The translations under genes were made by a program, and so were the position numbers. From Clostridiales bacterium (GTDB lineage: Bacteria; Bacillota; Clostridia; Christensenellales; Aristaeellaceae): 46,578 bases of DNA. The stretch spans positions 1 to 46,578 of the forward strand of contig JAAYIN010000112.1 in the NCBI GenBank assembly GCA_012523405.1, written 5' to 3'. Shown here piece after piece: positions 17,498 to 27,601 of the stretch (its first letter is position 1; each line of letters starts with the position of its first letter). The notes beneath the pieces were generated by a model. That model was not told where the DNA came from, did not search any database, and saw nothing but the letters and a program-made list of their open reading frames with translations.

Positions 17498-18331
17498 TTA
17501 TTTCTTGCTCGCACGCTTCACAATCATCTTGTTGGAGTACTTCTTGTGCTTACGAGTCTTCAGACCCAGCGCAACCTTACCCCAAGGAGTAACAGGTGCA
17601 GGCATACCAACGGGGCTCTTGCCCTCACCACCGCCGTGGGGGTGATCACACGGGTTCATAACAACGCCGCGAACAGAGGGACGGATGCCCATGTGGCGCT
17701 TACGACCAGCCTTACCGATGCGAACGTTCTCGTGATCGGTGTTGCCGACGGTGCCAATGGTTGCCTTAGCATTCATGGGGATCTTGCGAACTTCGCCTGA
17801 GGGCAAACGCACCTGAGCATACTGGCCTTCTTTAGCCATTAGCTGAGCGCTGTTACCTGCGGAGCGAACAAGCTGACCACCACGACCGGGCTTAAGCTCG
17901 ATGTTGTGAATCAAGGTGCCCGTCGGAATTGCGCTGATGGGCAAAGCGTTACCGGGCTTAATATCTGCATGCTCGCTGCTGATTACTTTGTCGCCAACCT
18001 TGAGTCCAACAGGAGCCAAGATGTAGCGCTTTTCGCCATCAGCGTAGTGGAGCAGTGCGATAAAAGCGCTGCGGTTAGGATCGTATTCAATGGTCGCAAC
18101 CTTAGCGGGAATATCCACTTTGTTGCGCTTGAAATCGATGATGCGGTACTTGACCTTGTTTCCGCCGCCTTGATGGCGAACGGTGATCGTTCCCCTGTGG
18201 TTACGGCCGGCATGCTTCTTCTTGGGTTCAAGAAGTGATTTTTCCGGCTTGTTTGTTGTAATCTCCTCGTACGTCAGCACCGACATAAAACGGCGGGCGG
18301 GCGAGGTAGGCTTATAAACTCTAATAGCCAT
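17498..18331 (-). CDS. rplB: Ribosomal protein L2
   Basis: A 277-residue 23S rRNA-binding protein needed for peptidyl transferase assembly. [31 protein letters not shown] and the C-terminal [37 protein letters not shown] are diagnostic, including the functional His in DHPHGGGEG. Standard length. Confidence 0.98.
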   Translation of the reverse strand: MAIRVYKPTSPARRFMSVLTYEEITTNKPEKSLLEPKKKHAGRNHRGTITVRHQGGGNKVKYRIIDFKRNKVDIPAKVATIEYDPNRSAFIALLHYADGEKRYILAPVGLKVGDKVISSEHADIKPGNALPISAIPTGTLIHNIELKPGRGGQLVRSAGNSAQLMAKEGQYAQVRLPSGEVRKIPMNAKATIGTVGNTDHENVRIGKAGRKRHMGIRPSVRGVVMNPCDHPHGGGEGKSPVGMPAPVTPWGKVALGLKTRKHKKYSNKMIVKRASKK

Positions 18332-18351
18332 TTTGTCTTGTCCTCCCTGCT

Positions 18352-18651
18352 TTAATCGGCCATGCCTTCGAAGAACTCAATTCCCTTGGAGTCTTCTTTA
18401 AGGGTAACATAGGCCTTTTTAATTTCCGGGGTGCGGCCGGATGTTCTGCCTTGGCGCTTGATCTTGCCAATAGTGCGAAGTGTGTTCACTCGCTCTACTT
18501 TGATGCCCTTGAAAATTGCCTCAAGTGCTAGCTTGATCTCTGTCTTGTTCGCAGTCTTTTGAACTTCGAAGACATAACGCTTGTCAGCGAAGCCATCATA
18601 TGAAGCTTCACTGAGTACGGGGCGAAGGATTACATCGTGAGGATTCTTCAT
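18352..18651 (-). CDS. rplW: Ribosomal protein L23
   Basis: A 99-residue exit-tunnel protein that docks trigger factor and [59 protein letters not shown] is typical of uL23. Its ATG overlaps the rplD stop (ATGA). Confidence 0.97.
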   Translation of the reverse strand: MKNPHDVILRPVLSEASYDGFADKRYVFEVQKTANKTEIKLALEAIFKGIKVERVNTLRTIGKIKRQGRTSGRTPEIKKAYVTLKEDSKGIEFFEGMAD

Positions 18652-19271
18652 GCGTAAACCTCCTCTACGCCTGCAAGCGCATCCTTTGTAAGGATGATCT
18701 TGCCAGCCTTCAGAATGTCGTAAACGTTAAGAGTATTAACGTAAGTGGTGTCTACCTTCTCGATATTGCTTGCTGCGCGGATGATGGTTTCATCACGGCC
18801 GGGCAGTACGAGCAAAGTGTTCTTGCTTAGATCAAAGTTCTTTAGAACCTTCACCATCAGCTTGGTCTTTGCTTCTGCAAGTTCGAGTTTGTCCACGATG
18901 ATGATTTCGCCGGCATTTAGCTTGGAGCTAAGTGCGCTTCTGAACGCCAGACGGCGAACCTTCTTGGGGACATTGATCACATAGTCGCGGGGCTTGGGAG
19001 CGAACACTACGCCGCCGTGCGTAAACTGTGGTGCACGGTTACCGTGGTGGCGTGCGTTGCCAGTGCCCTTTTGACGGTAAATCTTACGGCCACCGCCGCG
19101 AACCTCGCTGCGGGTGAGTGCGCTCTGTGTTCCTTGGCGCTTGTTGGCCAGAATGGAGCGGACGACTAAATGCATAGCGCCGACGTTGATTGGAGCTGCG
19201 AAAATTTCTTCGCTCAGTTCAACTTCGCCGATAGCCGCGCCTTCCATATTATACAGTGCAGTCTTAGGCAT
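18648..19271 (-). CDS. rplD: Ribosomal protein L4
   Basis: A 207-residue protein. The exit-tunnel loop RQGTQSALTRSEVRGGGRKIYRQKGTGNARHHGNRAPQFTHGGVVFAPKPRDY is diagnostic of uL4. The start is the ATG of MPKTALYN at 19271, with AAGGAGG 11 nt upstream; a TTG seven codons earlier overlaps that site. In gamma-proteobacteria L4 represses the S10 operon; whether that happens here is unknown. Confidence 0.97.
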   Translation of the reverse strand: MPKTALYNMEGAAIGEVELSEEIFAAPINVGAMHLVVRSILANKRQGTQSALTRSEVRGGGRKIYRQKGTGNARHHGNRAPQFTHGGVVFAPKPRDYVINVPKKVRRLAFRSALSSKLNAGEIIIVDKLELAEAKTKLMVKVLKNFDLSKNTLLVLPGRDETIIRAASNIEKVDTTYVNTLNVYDILKAGKIILTKDALAGVEEVYA

Positions 19272-19322
19272 GGTATCGATTTCCTCCTTCAATCAGGGTT
19301 CTTCATTAAACAATGAGGTGCC

Positions 19323-19964
19323 TTACGCCTTGCAGGTGTTGCGCACCAGCAATAGGCCACCGTTGGGTCCGGGCACCGCGCCCTTGATGAGGAGCAAGTT
19401 GCGTTCCACATCAACCTTGACAATTTCAAGGTTCTGGATGGTTACGCGCTCCACGCCATAATGGCCGGACATGTGCTTGCCCTTAAATACGCGTCCTGGA
19501 TATGAACCTGCAGCCGATGCACCAATGCCACGATGATATTTCGAACCGTGGGACATGGGGCCTGTGTGCTGATTCCAGCGTTGGATAACGCCTGTAAAAC
19601 CGTGACCTTTGCTCACGCCGCTGACGTCGATTTTTTCGCCTTCGGCGAACTGTGTGACAGTCAACTCGTTCCCAACCTCTAGCTCCGCCACATTGTCTAG
19701 GCGAAACTCGCGCAGATAACGGGTGGGCGCGATGCCAGTCTTTTTGAAATGACCCGTCAGTGGCTTGTTTACCAGCTTCTTTGCGCGGTTTTCAGCATAG
19801 GTGTCAAAGCCGACCTGTACGGCGTCGTATCCGTCTGACTCGGTGGTCTTTTTCTGCACCACCTTGCAGGGGCCAGCCTCCACCACAGTCACGGGTACGA
19901 GGCGGCCATCATCGGTGAAAACCTGCGTCATGCCGATTTTCTTACCTACGATCGCTTTTTTCAT
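19323..19964 (-). CDS. rplC: Ribosomal protein L3
   Basis: A 213-residue protein near the peptidyl transferase centre. [33 protein letters not shown] and the loop [49 protein letters not shown] are diagnostic of uL3. Canonical second gene of the S10 operon. Confidence 0.98.
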   Translation of the reverse strand: MKKAIVGKKIGMTQVFTDDGRLVPVTVVEAGPCKVVQKKTTESDGYDAVQVGFDTYAENRAKKLVNKPLTGHFKKTGIAPTRYLREFRLDNVAELEVGNELTVTQFAEGEKIDVSGVSKGHGFTGVIQRWNQHTGPMSHGSKYHRGIGASAAGSYPGRVFKGKHMSGHYGVERVTIQNLEIVKVDVERNLLLIKGAVPGPNGGLLLVRNTCKA

Positions 19965-19982
19965 GATGTCGTACCTCCTGCA

Positions 19983-20297
19983 TTAGTTATTCAGCTTGAT
20001 TTCGATCTCGACACCGGCAGGAAGATCCAGCTTCATCATGGCGTCGACCGTGCGCGGATTGGGATTGTGAATGTCGATAAGGCGCTTATGTGTGCGCATT
20101 TCGAACTGCTCACGGCTATCCTTGTACTTATGGGGTGCACGAAGGATGGTGACGATCTCCTTCTCAGTGGGCAGTGGGATGGGGCCGGAAACCTTGGCAC
20201 CGGTCCGCTTAGCGGTCTCCACGATCCGCTCAGAGGATTGATCGATCAGGTTGTGCTCGTAAGCCTTCAGCTTGATTCGAATTTTTTGGTTGGCCAT
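19983..20297 (-). CDS. rpsJ: Ribosomal protein S10
   Basis: A 104-residue protein; also NusE in antitermination complexes. [76 protein letters not shown] is a complete family match. The ATG at 20297 has AAGGAGG 7 nt upstream; an earlier in-frame start lies in the leader. It is the first gene of the cluster: the str operon (rpsL-rpsG-fusA-tuf) that often precedes it is absent. Confidence 0.98.
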   Translation of the reverse strand: MANQKIRIKLKAYEHNLIDQSSERIVETAKRTGAKVSGPIPLPTEKEIVTILRAPHKYKDSREQFEMRTHKRLIDIHNPNPRTVDAMMKLDLPAGVEIEIKLNN

Positions 20298-20543
20298 TTT
20301 CGTTCCTCCTTGATTTCGTCTCAAGTACACCGTGCCGGGTGTGTCCATCAGCTACTTCTCATCACGTGATTCTCTCTCGTGACTTCCCTCAGTCGCCGTG
20401 AGAAGCTCCCGTAGGGTGAGTTCACTGCTTTTTGCGCCCTGCGCAATGTCTTAAGTCCGTCGCCCGATTTACGGGCTGGTCCATGATAATTACCCGCCAT
20501 GGCCATGGCGGCAACTTACCACTTCATCCCTAAACAGACAGCT
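20298..20543 (-). ncRNA. Structured 5' leader of the S10-spc cluster
   Basis: About 245 nt separate the predicted start from rpsJ. The minus strand carries a perfect 18-bp palindrome CCGCCATGGCCATGGCGG (20511-20494), a hairpin GCCCG-TAAAT-CGGGC (about 20476-20462), and an outer pair CTTCTCA/TGAGAAG closing about 50 nt before rpsJ. A protein- or condition-responsive leader is inferred. No Rfam-type match could be assigned by eye. Confidence 0.5.
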
Positions 20544-20548
20544 CGATT

Positions 20549-20577
20549 AGTATATAATAAATTCTCTTTGAATGCAA
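20549..20577 (-). promoter_or_regulatory. Promoter of the S10-spc cluster
   Basis: Minus strand TTGCAT (20577-20572), 17-nt spacer, TATACT (20554-20549). It is the only good promoter upstream of rpsJ and lies in A/T-rich sequence. 20578-20859 holds A/T-rich sequence with no gene that I can support. Confidence 0.65.
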
Positions 20578-20859
20578 GCGTTTTTGAAAATTTCTTTGAA
20601 TTTTTTTCAGCAAAGCATGATGCCTCATGGCGCACAGGACTTGGATATGAACACAGTGCCGTGCGTGTCCTAACTGCATCCGTTTCTATGCCTCATTTTC
20701 TCGATTTTTGAATGATTTCATTCTTTTCTCTTCCCCCGCCCTATGCGCGGATCGTCATTTTATTTCCCTATATAATATGAAGCTTCTCATTCCGAATGGT
20801 TTTTTGCTGCCTGATATTCAATCAATATCACAATTTGTCTTTCATTTTTAAAAACATCC

Positions 20860-20888
20860 TTGAAAGCATTCCGTTCGTATGATACAAT
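20860..20888 (+). promoter_or_regulatory. Extended -10 promoter of DUF362-uvrA operon
   Basis: TTGAAA (20860-20865), 17-nt spacer ending in TGA, TACAAT (20883-20888). The predicted start, near 20895, falls inside the LexA-like dyad. Confidence 0.75.
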
Positions 20889-20891
20889 ACC

Positions 20892-20913
20892 AATGCGAAA
20901 GTACGTTCGCATT
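20892..20913 (+). promoter_or_regulatory. LexA (Cheo box)-like operator
   Basis: AATGCGAA (20892-20899) is inverted as TTCGCATT (20906-20913). The core GAAAGTACGTTC (20897-20908) differs by one base from the Gram-positive LexA consensus GAACNNNNGTTC. It overlaps the transcription start of an operon that contains uvrA, a classic SOS gene. Confidence 0.6.
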
Positions 20914-20934
20914 GAATGATGGAGGTACATGATA

Positions 20935-22050
20935 GTGGAAAGATCAAAAGTTTATTATACGAACTTCAGAGCCACCCCCGAAATGAATCTACTGCAAAAG
21001 CTGCGCCGACTGATTGACAAGGCAGGAATGACGCAAATGGATTTGGACGGGAAGTTCACCGCAATCAAAATTCATTTCGGCGAGCCAGGTAATATCGCCT
21101 TTTTGCGGTCAAACTATGCACGCGTTGTTGTCGATGCCTTAAAGGACATGCACGCGCGTCCATTCCTCACCGACTGCAATACGCTGTATACAGGCATGCG
21201 CAGAAATGCCCTTGATCATCTTGATGCCGCCTATATGAACGGCTTTAGCCCGCTTCAAACCGGTTGCCACGCCATCATTGCAGACGGACTGATGGGAACG
21301 GACGATGTGGCTGTGCCTATTAACGGCGAATACTGCAAGGAAGCGTTCATTGGCCGCGCTGCTGTGGATGCTGAGGCAATCATCAGCTTGTCGCATTTTA
21401 AATGCCATGAAGCAACAGGCATTGGCAATGCACTCAAAAACCTCGGCATGGGGCTTGGCTCCACTGCCGGTAAGCGCGAGATGCACCATGAAGGCAAGCC
21501 TACCGTCCGCCCGGACGATTGCATCGGCTGCGGACTTTGCGCGCGTCAATGCGCACATGATGCCATCAGCTTTGCGGGCGAGAAGAAAGAGCGCAAGGCC
21601 ATGATCGACCACAGCAAATGCATTGGCTGCGGCCGCTGCGTAGGCGCGTGCCGTGATCGCGGTGCGATTACTGGACCTGATAACAGCAACGATGTGCTTA
21701 ACTGCAAAATCGCCGAGTATGCATGGGCGGTCATCAAGGACAAGCCCAATTTCCATATCTCGCTTGTGATGGACGTATCCCCCTACTGCGATTGCCATGC
21801 TGAAAACGATGCGGCCATCATTGCCGATGTCGGTATGTTTGCCAGCTTCGATCCCGTCGCGCTGGATACCGCCTGCGCAGAAGCATGCAATAAGATGGAG
21901 CCATTGCCCGGCACGCAGCTAACTGATAATGGTCACCTAACAGGCGATATTTTCCATGACACCCACCCGACCACCAATTGGCGCTCTATGATGGAACATG
22001 CCGAAAAGATCGGCATGGGCACCATGAACTATGAACTAATTGAGGTGTAA
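20935..22050 (+). CDS. DUF362 protein with two 4Fe-4S ferredoxin motifs
   Basis: About 371 residues. The N-terminal DUF362 domain (about 1-180) is followed by a ferredoxin insert with [15 protein letters not shown] (about 195-209) and [13 protein letters not shown] (about 230-242); each is CxxCxxCx3C-like. The DUF362 fold resumes with [38 protein letters not shown]. Redox or electron-transfer function is likely, but the partner is unknown. GTG at 20935 lies 9 nt after GGAGG and is preferred; the ATG at 20929 is only 3 nt away. It is 3 nt upstream of uvrA, so the two are co-transcribed. Confidence 0.9.
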   Translation: MERSKVYYTNFRATPEMNLLQKLRRLIDKAGMTQMDLDGKFTAIKIHFGEPGNIAFLRSNYARVVVDALKDMHARPFLTDCNTLYTGMRRNALDHLDAAYMNGFSPLQTGCHAIIADGLMGTDDVAVPINGEYCKEAFIGRAAVDAEAIISLSHFKCHEATGIGNALKNLGMGLGSTAGKREMHHEGKPTVRPDDCIGCGLCARQCAHDAISFAGEKKERKAMIDHSKCIGCGRCVGACRDRGAITGPDNSNDVLNCKIAEYAWAVIKDKPNFHISLVMDVSPYCDCHAENDAAIIADVGMFASFDPVALDTACAEACNKMEPLPGTQLTDNGHLTGDIFHDTHPTTNWRSMMEHAEKIGMGTMNYELIEV

Positions 22051-22053
22051 CGA

Positions 22054-24888
22054 TTGCAAGATAAACTCATCGTTCGCGGTGCACGCGAACACAATCTCAA
22101 GAATGTCACCATCGAAATCCCGCGCGACAAGCTGGTCGTATTTACGGGTCTGAGCGGCTCGGGCAAGACCAGCCTTGCTTTTGATACCATTTACGCCGAA
22201 GGACAGCGCCGCTATGTGGAGAGCCTTAGCTCCTACGCGCGCCAGTTCCTAGGGCAGATGGAAAAACCCGACATCGATTCGATTGAGGGGCTCTCCCCCG
22301 CGATTTCCATTGACCAAAAGACCACTGCCAGAAACCCGCGTTCCACAGTGGGCACAGTGACGGAAATCTACGACTACCTGCGCCTGCTCTACGCGCGCAT
22401 CGGTGTGCCCCATTGCCCCAAATGCGGCAAGGAGATCAAGCAGCAGACCATTGACCAGATGGTCGATCAAGTGCTTCTCCAGCCCGACGGACAGCGCATG
22501 CAGGTGCTGGCACCCATTGTCAGAGGGCGCAAGGGCGAACACACCAAATTGCTTGAGAACGCGCAAAAGCAGGGCTATGTACGCGTCAAAATCGATGGCG
22601 AGATGTACGAGCTTGACGAATTGCCAACCCTTGATAAAAAGAAAAAGCATAATATCGAAATCGTTGTGGAACGCTTGATCGTCAGGGATACGCCCGAGTT
22701 CCGCAAGCGCCTTGCCGACAGCATGGAGACCACCGCAAAGGAATGCGAGGGGCTCGTGCTCATCGACCTTTTTGACAAAGGTACGCTGCTCTTTTCCCAA
22801 AACTATGCGTGTCCCGATTGCGGTATCTCCATTGAAGACCTCGCGCCCCGCATGTTCAGCTTTAACAGCCCCTTTGGCGCATGCCCTGAGTGCAGCGGTC
22901 TTGGCACAGTCATGCATATCGGCTTGGATGCCATCATTCCAGATCAGAGCCTATCGCTCAATCAAGGCGCCATCCAAGCTATGGCGTGGAATGTGACGGA
23001 CAAGACCAGCATGGCCAGCATGTTCTTCCGCGCGCTCGCTGAAAAATACAAGTTCAGCATTGATACGCCCGTGAAGGACTTGCCTAAGAAAATCCTTGAC
23101 ATCATACTCTATGGTTCAAACGATAAGATCACCGTCAACTATGAAGGTGCCCACGGCACGGCGCAGTACCAGACGAACTTTGAAGGCGTGATCACGTCTC
23201 TCAATCGCCGCTACCGCGAAACCACGAGCGACAGCATGAAGGTTGCCTATGAGGAATACATGGTGACCGATCACTGCCGCGCCTGCCATGGGCAGCGGCT
23301 CCGTCCTGAGGTGCTGGCTGTCACCGTTGGCGGCATGAATATCACCGAGGTTTCAAACCTCAGCATTACCAATGCGCGTGAGTTCTTCACCTCACTTGAG
23401 CTCAATGCCAAGGACACGATGATTGCCGATCAAATCCTTCGCGAGATCGATTCTCGTCTCGGCTTCCTTGACAGCGTGGGTCTAAATTACCTCACCCTCT
23501 CCCGCGCAGCCGCTACCCTATCGGGCGGCGAAGCGCAGCGCATTCGCTTGGCAACACAGATCGGCTCATCGCTCATGGGCGTGCTCTACATCCTTGACGA
23601 GCCGTCCATTGGTCTGCATCAGCGCGACAATAACAAGCTCCTTGGCACGCTCAAGCATTTGCGCGATCTGGGGAATACGCTGATCGTGGTCGAGCATGAC
23701 GAGGAGACGATGTATGCGGCGGACTATATCGTAGATGTCGGCCCAGGGGCTGGCATTCATGGCGGCTATATCACCGCTGAGGGCACGATTGATCAAATTC
23801 TCGCCAATCCCAATTCCCTCACAGGGCAGTATTTGAGCGGGAAACTATCGATTCCTGTTCCCGCCGCCCGCCGCACGCCTGTCAACTTCCTGACCGTGAA
23901 AAATGCCCGCGAAAACAACCTCAAGGGCATCAACGTGAAGATACCGCTGAGCGTATTTTGCTGCATCACAGGCGTGAGCGGCTCGGGCAAGTCCAGCCTT
24001 GTGAACGAAATTCTCTACAAGCATCTGGCCAAGGTACTCAACCGCGCCAAGACAAGAGCGGGGAAATTCGACTCCATGGAGGGTGTGGAATATCTTGATA
24101 AGATCATTGCGATCGATCAAAGTCCCATCGGACGCACGCCCCGCAGCAACCCCGCCACCTACACGGGCATGTTTGACCTAATTCGTAAGATTTTCGCCTC
24201 AACCCCCGAAGCCAAAGGAAGGGGCTACAAGGAGAATCGTTTTTCATTCAACGTCAAGGGCGGTAGATGTGAAGCCTGCTCAGGCGACGGCGTGCTCAAA
24301 ATTGAAATGCACTTTCTGCCCGATATCTATGTTCCCTGTGATGTCTGTAAGGGGGCACGCTACAACCGCGAAACCCTCGACGTACACTACAACGGAAAAA
24401 CCATCTACGATGTGCTTGAGATGACCGTTGAGGAAGCGCTGGAATTCTTCCAAAACCACGAGCCCATCGCCAGAAAGCTGCAAACGCTCTATGATGTCGG
24501 GCTGGACTATATCAAGCTCGGACAGCCCAGCACCCAGCTTTCGGGCGGTGAAGCGCAGCGCATCAAGCTCGCAACCGAGCTGAGCCGCCGCGCAACAGGC
24601 CGCACGCTCTACCTGCTTGACGAGCCTACCACAGGACTTCATATGGCGGATGTCGAAAAGCTCATTGGAGTGCTTCAGCGCTTGACCGATGCGGGCAACA
24701 GCGTCCTTGTGATCGAGCACAACCTTGACATGATCAAGACCGCAGACTACATCATCGATCTAGGTCCTGAAGGCGGCGACGGCGGCGGCATGGTGGTATG
24801 CGAAGGCACGCCCGAAAAGGTTGCCAAGGTCAAGAAGAGCTATACAGGTCAATACCTTGCCGCGGCCCTCAAGAAGAAAAAGAAGTAA
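22054..24888 (+). CDS. uvrA: Excinuclease ABC subunit A
   Basis: A 944-residue ATPase that scans DNA for bulky lesions and loads UvrB in nucleotide excision repair. Walker A motifs are GLSGSGKTS (about residue 33) and GVSGSGKSS (about 641). Two ABC signatures LSGGEAQRI occur near 485 and 825, with zinc modules CPKC/CPDC-CPEC/CRAC and [12 protein letters not shown]. The start is TTG at 22054, 8 nt after GAGG; this gives the standard [14 protein letters not shown] beginning. The upstream LexA-like box suggests SOS control. uvrB and uvrC are not in the window. Confidence 0.98.
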   Translation: MQDKLIVRGAREHNLKNVTIEIPRDKLVVFTGLSGSGKTSLAFDTIYAEGQRRYVESLSSYARQFLGQMEKPDIDSIEGLSPAISIDQKTTARNPRSTVGTVTEIYDYLRLLYARIGVPHCPKCGKEIKQQTIDQMVDQVLLQPDGQRMQVLAPIVRGRKGEHTKLLENAQKQGYVRVKIDGEMYELDELPTLDKKKKHNIEIVVERLIVRDTPEFRKRLADSMETTAKECEGLVLIDLFDKGTLLFSQNYACPDCGISIEDLAPRMFSFNSPFGACPECSGLGTVMHIGLDAIIPDQSLSLNQGAIQAMAWNVTDKTSMASMFFRALAEKYKFSIDTPVKDLPKKILDIILYGSNDKITVNYEGAHGTAQYQTNFEGVITSLNRRYRETTSDSMKVAYEEYMVTDHCRACHGQRLRPEVLAVTVGGMNITEVSNLSITNAREFFTSLELNAKDTMIADQILREIDSRLGFLDSVGLNYLTLSRAAATLSGGEAQRIRLATQIGSSLMGVLYILDEPSIGLHQRDNNKLLGTLKHLRDLGNTLIVVEHDEETMYAADYIVDVGPGAGIHGGYITAEGTIDQILANPNSLTGQYLSGKLSIPVPAARRTPVNFLTVKNARENNLKGINVKIPLSVFCCITGVSGSGKSSLVNEILYKHLAKVLNRAKTRAGKFDSMEGVEYLDKIIAIDQSPIGRTPRSNPATYTGMFDLIRKIFASTPEAKGRGYKENRFSFNVKGGRCEACSGDGVLKIEMHFLPDIYVPCDVCKGARYNRETLDVHYNGKTIYDVLEMTVEEALEFFQNHEPIARKLQTLYDVGLDYIKLGQPSTQLSGGEAQRIKLATELSRRATGRTLYLLDEPTTGLHMADVEKLIGVLQRLTDAGNSVLVIEHNLDMIKTADYIIDLGPEGGDGGGMVVCEGTPEKVAKVKKSYTGQYLAAALKKKKK

Positions 24889-24915
24889 CCCAATACAGCA
24901 GATGGAGGCGAGGGC

Positions 24916-26883
24916 ATGATTGATTTCGGATCACTCACAGGAGCGCTTTTCTTCGTTTCCCTGCTGGGTTATGCGCTTGTATGCATGTCCATCTTTCCAA
25001 AGCTGAAAGCCGGTCATGCGCTCCTAAGCGCATGTGCTGGTATGCTATTTGTTTCATTTTATGGTGTGATTGCCTTGCAGCTCATGATCCCGACTGCCTA
25101 TCTGCTGATGATAGGCGGTCTGTTTTGCTTTATTGGCGGCATGGTCGGGGCTATGATGAACAAGCGCAACCTGCGAAGCCGCGTCCTCTCGTCTGGTATG
25201 CTGATCTATGTGCTAGGCAGCATTGCCTTTGCGCTGCTCAGCACGCATCTGCGTGTTTCTGCTGATCATGATGCCCTCTCCTACTGGGCGAGGATCGTCA
25301 AGGAGCTATTCACCTACGACCGCTTCCCCATTCATGCAAACACCACCATGTATCATTCCGATTATATCCCGCTGTTTGCCTCCCTTCAGTACTGCATTGT
25401 GAAGGTCTTTGGCTGGCAGGACCCCTATCTGTCCTATGTGACGTTTGCCTGTATGCTGACATCAGCTTGCGGGATTGCAGATCACGTCAGGTCAAAGCTT
25501 TGGGGGCTTGTTGCTGGCGGGATGTCGCTGTATGCCATCAGGCTCTTTGGCGCGACCTATTTTACCTTTGGCAACATCAGAGCCGATGCGCCCATGGTCA
25601 TGCTGTTTACAGCTGCTGCACTTTGCCTGATCGCGGAGGATGACGAGCCTGTCAATTCATGGCTACCTGCGCTTCTTGTTGCTTCCATTATAGTGGGAAC
25701 GAAAATCTATTCAGGGCTGATGTTTTCGATTGTGCTTGCGGGCATTATGCTATACAAGACCATCCGAAGCCGCAAAACGCTCCAAAAACCGAATGCCCGC
25801 AAATTGCTCCGAATCAGTCTGGCAGCGCTTGCGCTGGTGCTGCTGATGCAGCTATGTTGGTCTGGGCTTTACAATTACCATTCTGCGCTGGCCAGCTATG
25901 AAAGCAATCAGGCCGCAGCACTGATGCACAGCCTGCCCTTTGACCAAGAGCGACCTGCATTCACCCTGCGCTATCTCTTCTCGGGAAATCCACGCACCAG
26001 CGAACTCTCCTCATCCCTCACACCTGAGAAGTTCCGGCTTGTCGCGGGGCTTATTGGCAGCACATGGACTGCCTACACCCAAAGCAAGCTCCCCTATGTG
26101 TGGTTCTTCGTGCTCGCGCTGATCGTGCTCATCTTCATCAGCGCCAAGAAAGAGCGCCGCCATATCACCATGACGCTGGCTTCATTCTTAATCATGGCGC
26201 TCATTTACGTGCTCGGGCTATTTGCCAGCTATTTTGTGCAGGCGGAAACATCCGGCGCGGCAACGACTTATTTGATCACAGCCTCCACGCCGCTGATGAT
26301 TGCAGGACTATTCTATGCCGTGCGCGCCATCGCCGCCAAGGAGCGAAAAGTACAAATTGCAGGGCTTGGGCTGCTGGGTGCATTGTTTATCTGCATGTAC
26401 CCCATCACCACCCCCGGCATGATTCTCAACAAGCTGGTCAATGACCGTGACGCGCGGCCAAAAATGAACATCGCAGAGAACTTCTACACAAATATGATTG
26501 ATGATGATATTACGGCAGACGACAGCGGAAAGCTGGCGCTATTGCTCGAATGCAGTGAAGATGCCTCCTATATCGGGAGCAGCAGTTTCAAGACGCATGC
26601 CTATCAGTACTACGGAATGCCGCTGCGAGTGCATGTTTTCCAATATGCATACGGCGATCATCTTGCCTCTGAAACCGTGAACGGCGAGTATATCCTAAGC
26701 ACCCTTGACGAGCGCAGATGCGAGCTACTCCTATTGCGCGTCGAGGATGAAGAGTATTTTAGTGCATTCGCCGCTGCGCTTGGATTAGCACCGGATGACG
26801 ATCCAATCGGCGTTTATGATATCGTAAGGCAGAGCGGCAAGCTGAGTCTCGTTTGCCGAAAGCGAACAGTGGAACAGGAGTGA
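24916..26883 (+). CDS. Polytopic membrane protein, possible GT-C glycosyltransferase-like
   Basis: A 655-residue protein with about twelve membrane helices (residues about 5-500) and a soluble C-terminal part of about 150 residues. The first outside loop carries RVSADHDALSYWARIVKELF (about residues 112-131), which resembles the acidic D-x-D/'DALSYW' loop of GT-C lipid-linked-sugar transferases. No family name is certain, and substrate and acceptor are unknown. GGAGG lies 7 nt before the ATG. It is 27 nt after uvrA and 5 nt before the flavoprotein gene, so probably part of the same operon. Confidence 0.6.
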   Translation: MIDFGSLTGALFFVSLLGYALVCMSIFPKLKAGHALLSACAGMLFVSFYGVIALQLMIPTAYLLMIGGLFCFIGGMVGAMMNKRNLRSRVLSSGMLIYVLGSIAFALLSTHLRVSADHDALSYWARIVKELFTYDRFPIHANTTMYHSDYIPLFASLQYCIVKVFGWQDPYLSYVTFACMLTSACGIADHVRSKLWGLVAGGMSLYAIRLFGATYFTFGNIRADAPMVMLFTAAALCLIAEDDEPVNSWLPALLVASIIVGTKIYSGLMFSIVLAGIMLYKTIRSRKTLQKPNARKLLRISLAALALVLLMQLCWSGLYNYHSALASYESNQAAALMHSLPFDQERPAFTLRYLFSGNPRTSELSSSLTPEKFRLVAGLIGSTWTAYTQSKLPYVWFFVLALIVLIFISAKKERRHITMTLASFLIMALIYVLGLFASYFVQAETSGAATTYLITASTPLMIAGLFYAVRAIAAKERKVQIAGLGLLGALFICMYPITTPGMILNKLVNDRDARPKMNIAENFYTNMIDDDITADDSGKLALLLECSEDASYIGSSSFKTHAYQYYGMPLRVHVFQYAYGDHLASETVNGEYILSTLDERRCELLLLRVEDEEYFSAFAAALGLAPDDDPIGVYDIVRQSGKLSLVCRKRTVEQE

Positions 26884-26888
26884 GAATC

Positions 26889-27362
26889 ATGCGTAGACGT
26901 GACCGAGAAGTAACCGATCCAAAGGCTATTTTGACCATTCTCAAGGAGGCAGACATCGCGAGGCTTGCCTTCAACGTGCCCAACGAAGCCCCCTATATCG
27001 TTCCGATGAACTTTGGGTATGCGTATGAAAACGGCAATCTCAGGCTCGTTTTTCACGGCGCGAAGGAAGGCCGCAAGCTCGATCTTCTAAAGGCCGATGC
27101 GCGCGTCGGCTTTGAACTGGACTGCCCCAAGGAGCTAGTGACAGCGGATGAATCCTGTGGATACAGCATATACTTCGCGTCCATCATCGGCGTTGGCAAA
27201 GCCGCCATCCTCACAGACGATGAAGCGCGCAAGCACGCCATTGACCTGCTGATGCTCAAAGTCGCAGGGAAAACCATGCCAATCAATGAGCAAGTGCTCG
27301 CAAAGACCTGTATTTTTGAAGTAGTCGCCGATTCGTTTTCTGCCAAGGCAAAGACGAAGTAA
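26889..27362 (+). CDS. Pyridoxamine 5'-phosphate oxidase-family flavoprotein (NimA-like)
   Basis: A 157-residue split-barrel protein. MRRRDREVTDPKAILTILKEADIARLAFNVPNEAPYIVPMNFGYAYENGNLRLVFHGAKEGRKLDLLKADARVGFEL is the typical NimA/PNPOx-like N-terminal half, with the flavin-phosphate loop around HGAKEGRK. Such proteins usually bind FMN or a related flavin and reduce small molecules; some members inactivate nitroimidazoles. The start at 26889 has AGGAG 8 nt upstream. It is the last gene of the DUF362-uvrA operon and is followed by a strong terminator. Actual substrate not visible. Confidence 0.85.
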   Translation: MRRRDREVTDPKAILTILKEADIARLAFNVPNEAPYIVPMNFGYAYENGNLRLVFHGAKEGRKLDLLKADARVGFELDCPKELVTADESCGYSIYFASIIGVGKAAILTDDEARKHAIDLLMLKVAGKTMPINEQVLAKTCIFEVVADSFSAKAKTK

Positions 27363-27380
27363 CTCCCCCTCACATTATGC

Positions 27381-27433
27381 AAAGGAAGCCGCCGACCGTA
27401 GATGATGAAACTACGGCAGGCGGCTTCCTTTTT
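27381..27433 (+). terminator. Strong terminator of the DUF362-uvrA operon
   Basis: AAAGGAAGCCGCC...CCGTAG pairs with CTACGG...GGCGGCTTCCTTT and is followed by a T-run. Confidence 0.92.
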
Positions 27434-27468
27434 GATCTGATGTCTTCGCGCTTGCTCAGTTCACGAAG

Positions 27469-27522
27469 AAAACAAGCCTGCCAGCGTATCTGAAAGGAGC
27501 GATACGCTGGCTGCTTGTTTTT
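27469..27522. terminator. Second strong hairpin terminator, probably bidirectional
   Basis: AAACAAGC-CT-GCCAGCGTATC pairs with GATACGCTGGC-T-GCTTGTTT (about 19 bp) and has T's on the plus strand and A's at its left side. It lies between convergent operons, 80 nt below the amtB stop codon. The remainder of 27363-27601 contains no gene I can support. Confidence 0.85.
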
Positions 27523-27601
27523 GGAAAGCCCTGCATAAGCCCCACAGGGAAGGGATTATGCACTATGATATAGGGTGCAAACCGCACCGACTAACAATCG
27601 A

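Noticed and set aside
20499-20711. A 70-codon plus-strand frame in the S10 leader/promoter region
   Set aside because: It has no ribosome binding site and runs through the S10 promoter on the other strand; the composition is not protein-like.
27523-27601. Possible small RNA or tRNA between the two terminators and amtB
   Set aside because: No cloverleaf, anticodon arm or promoter could be made out; left as plain intergenic sequence.
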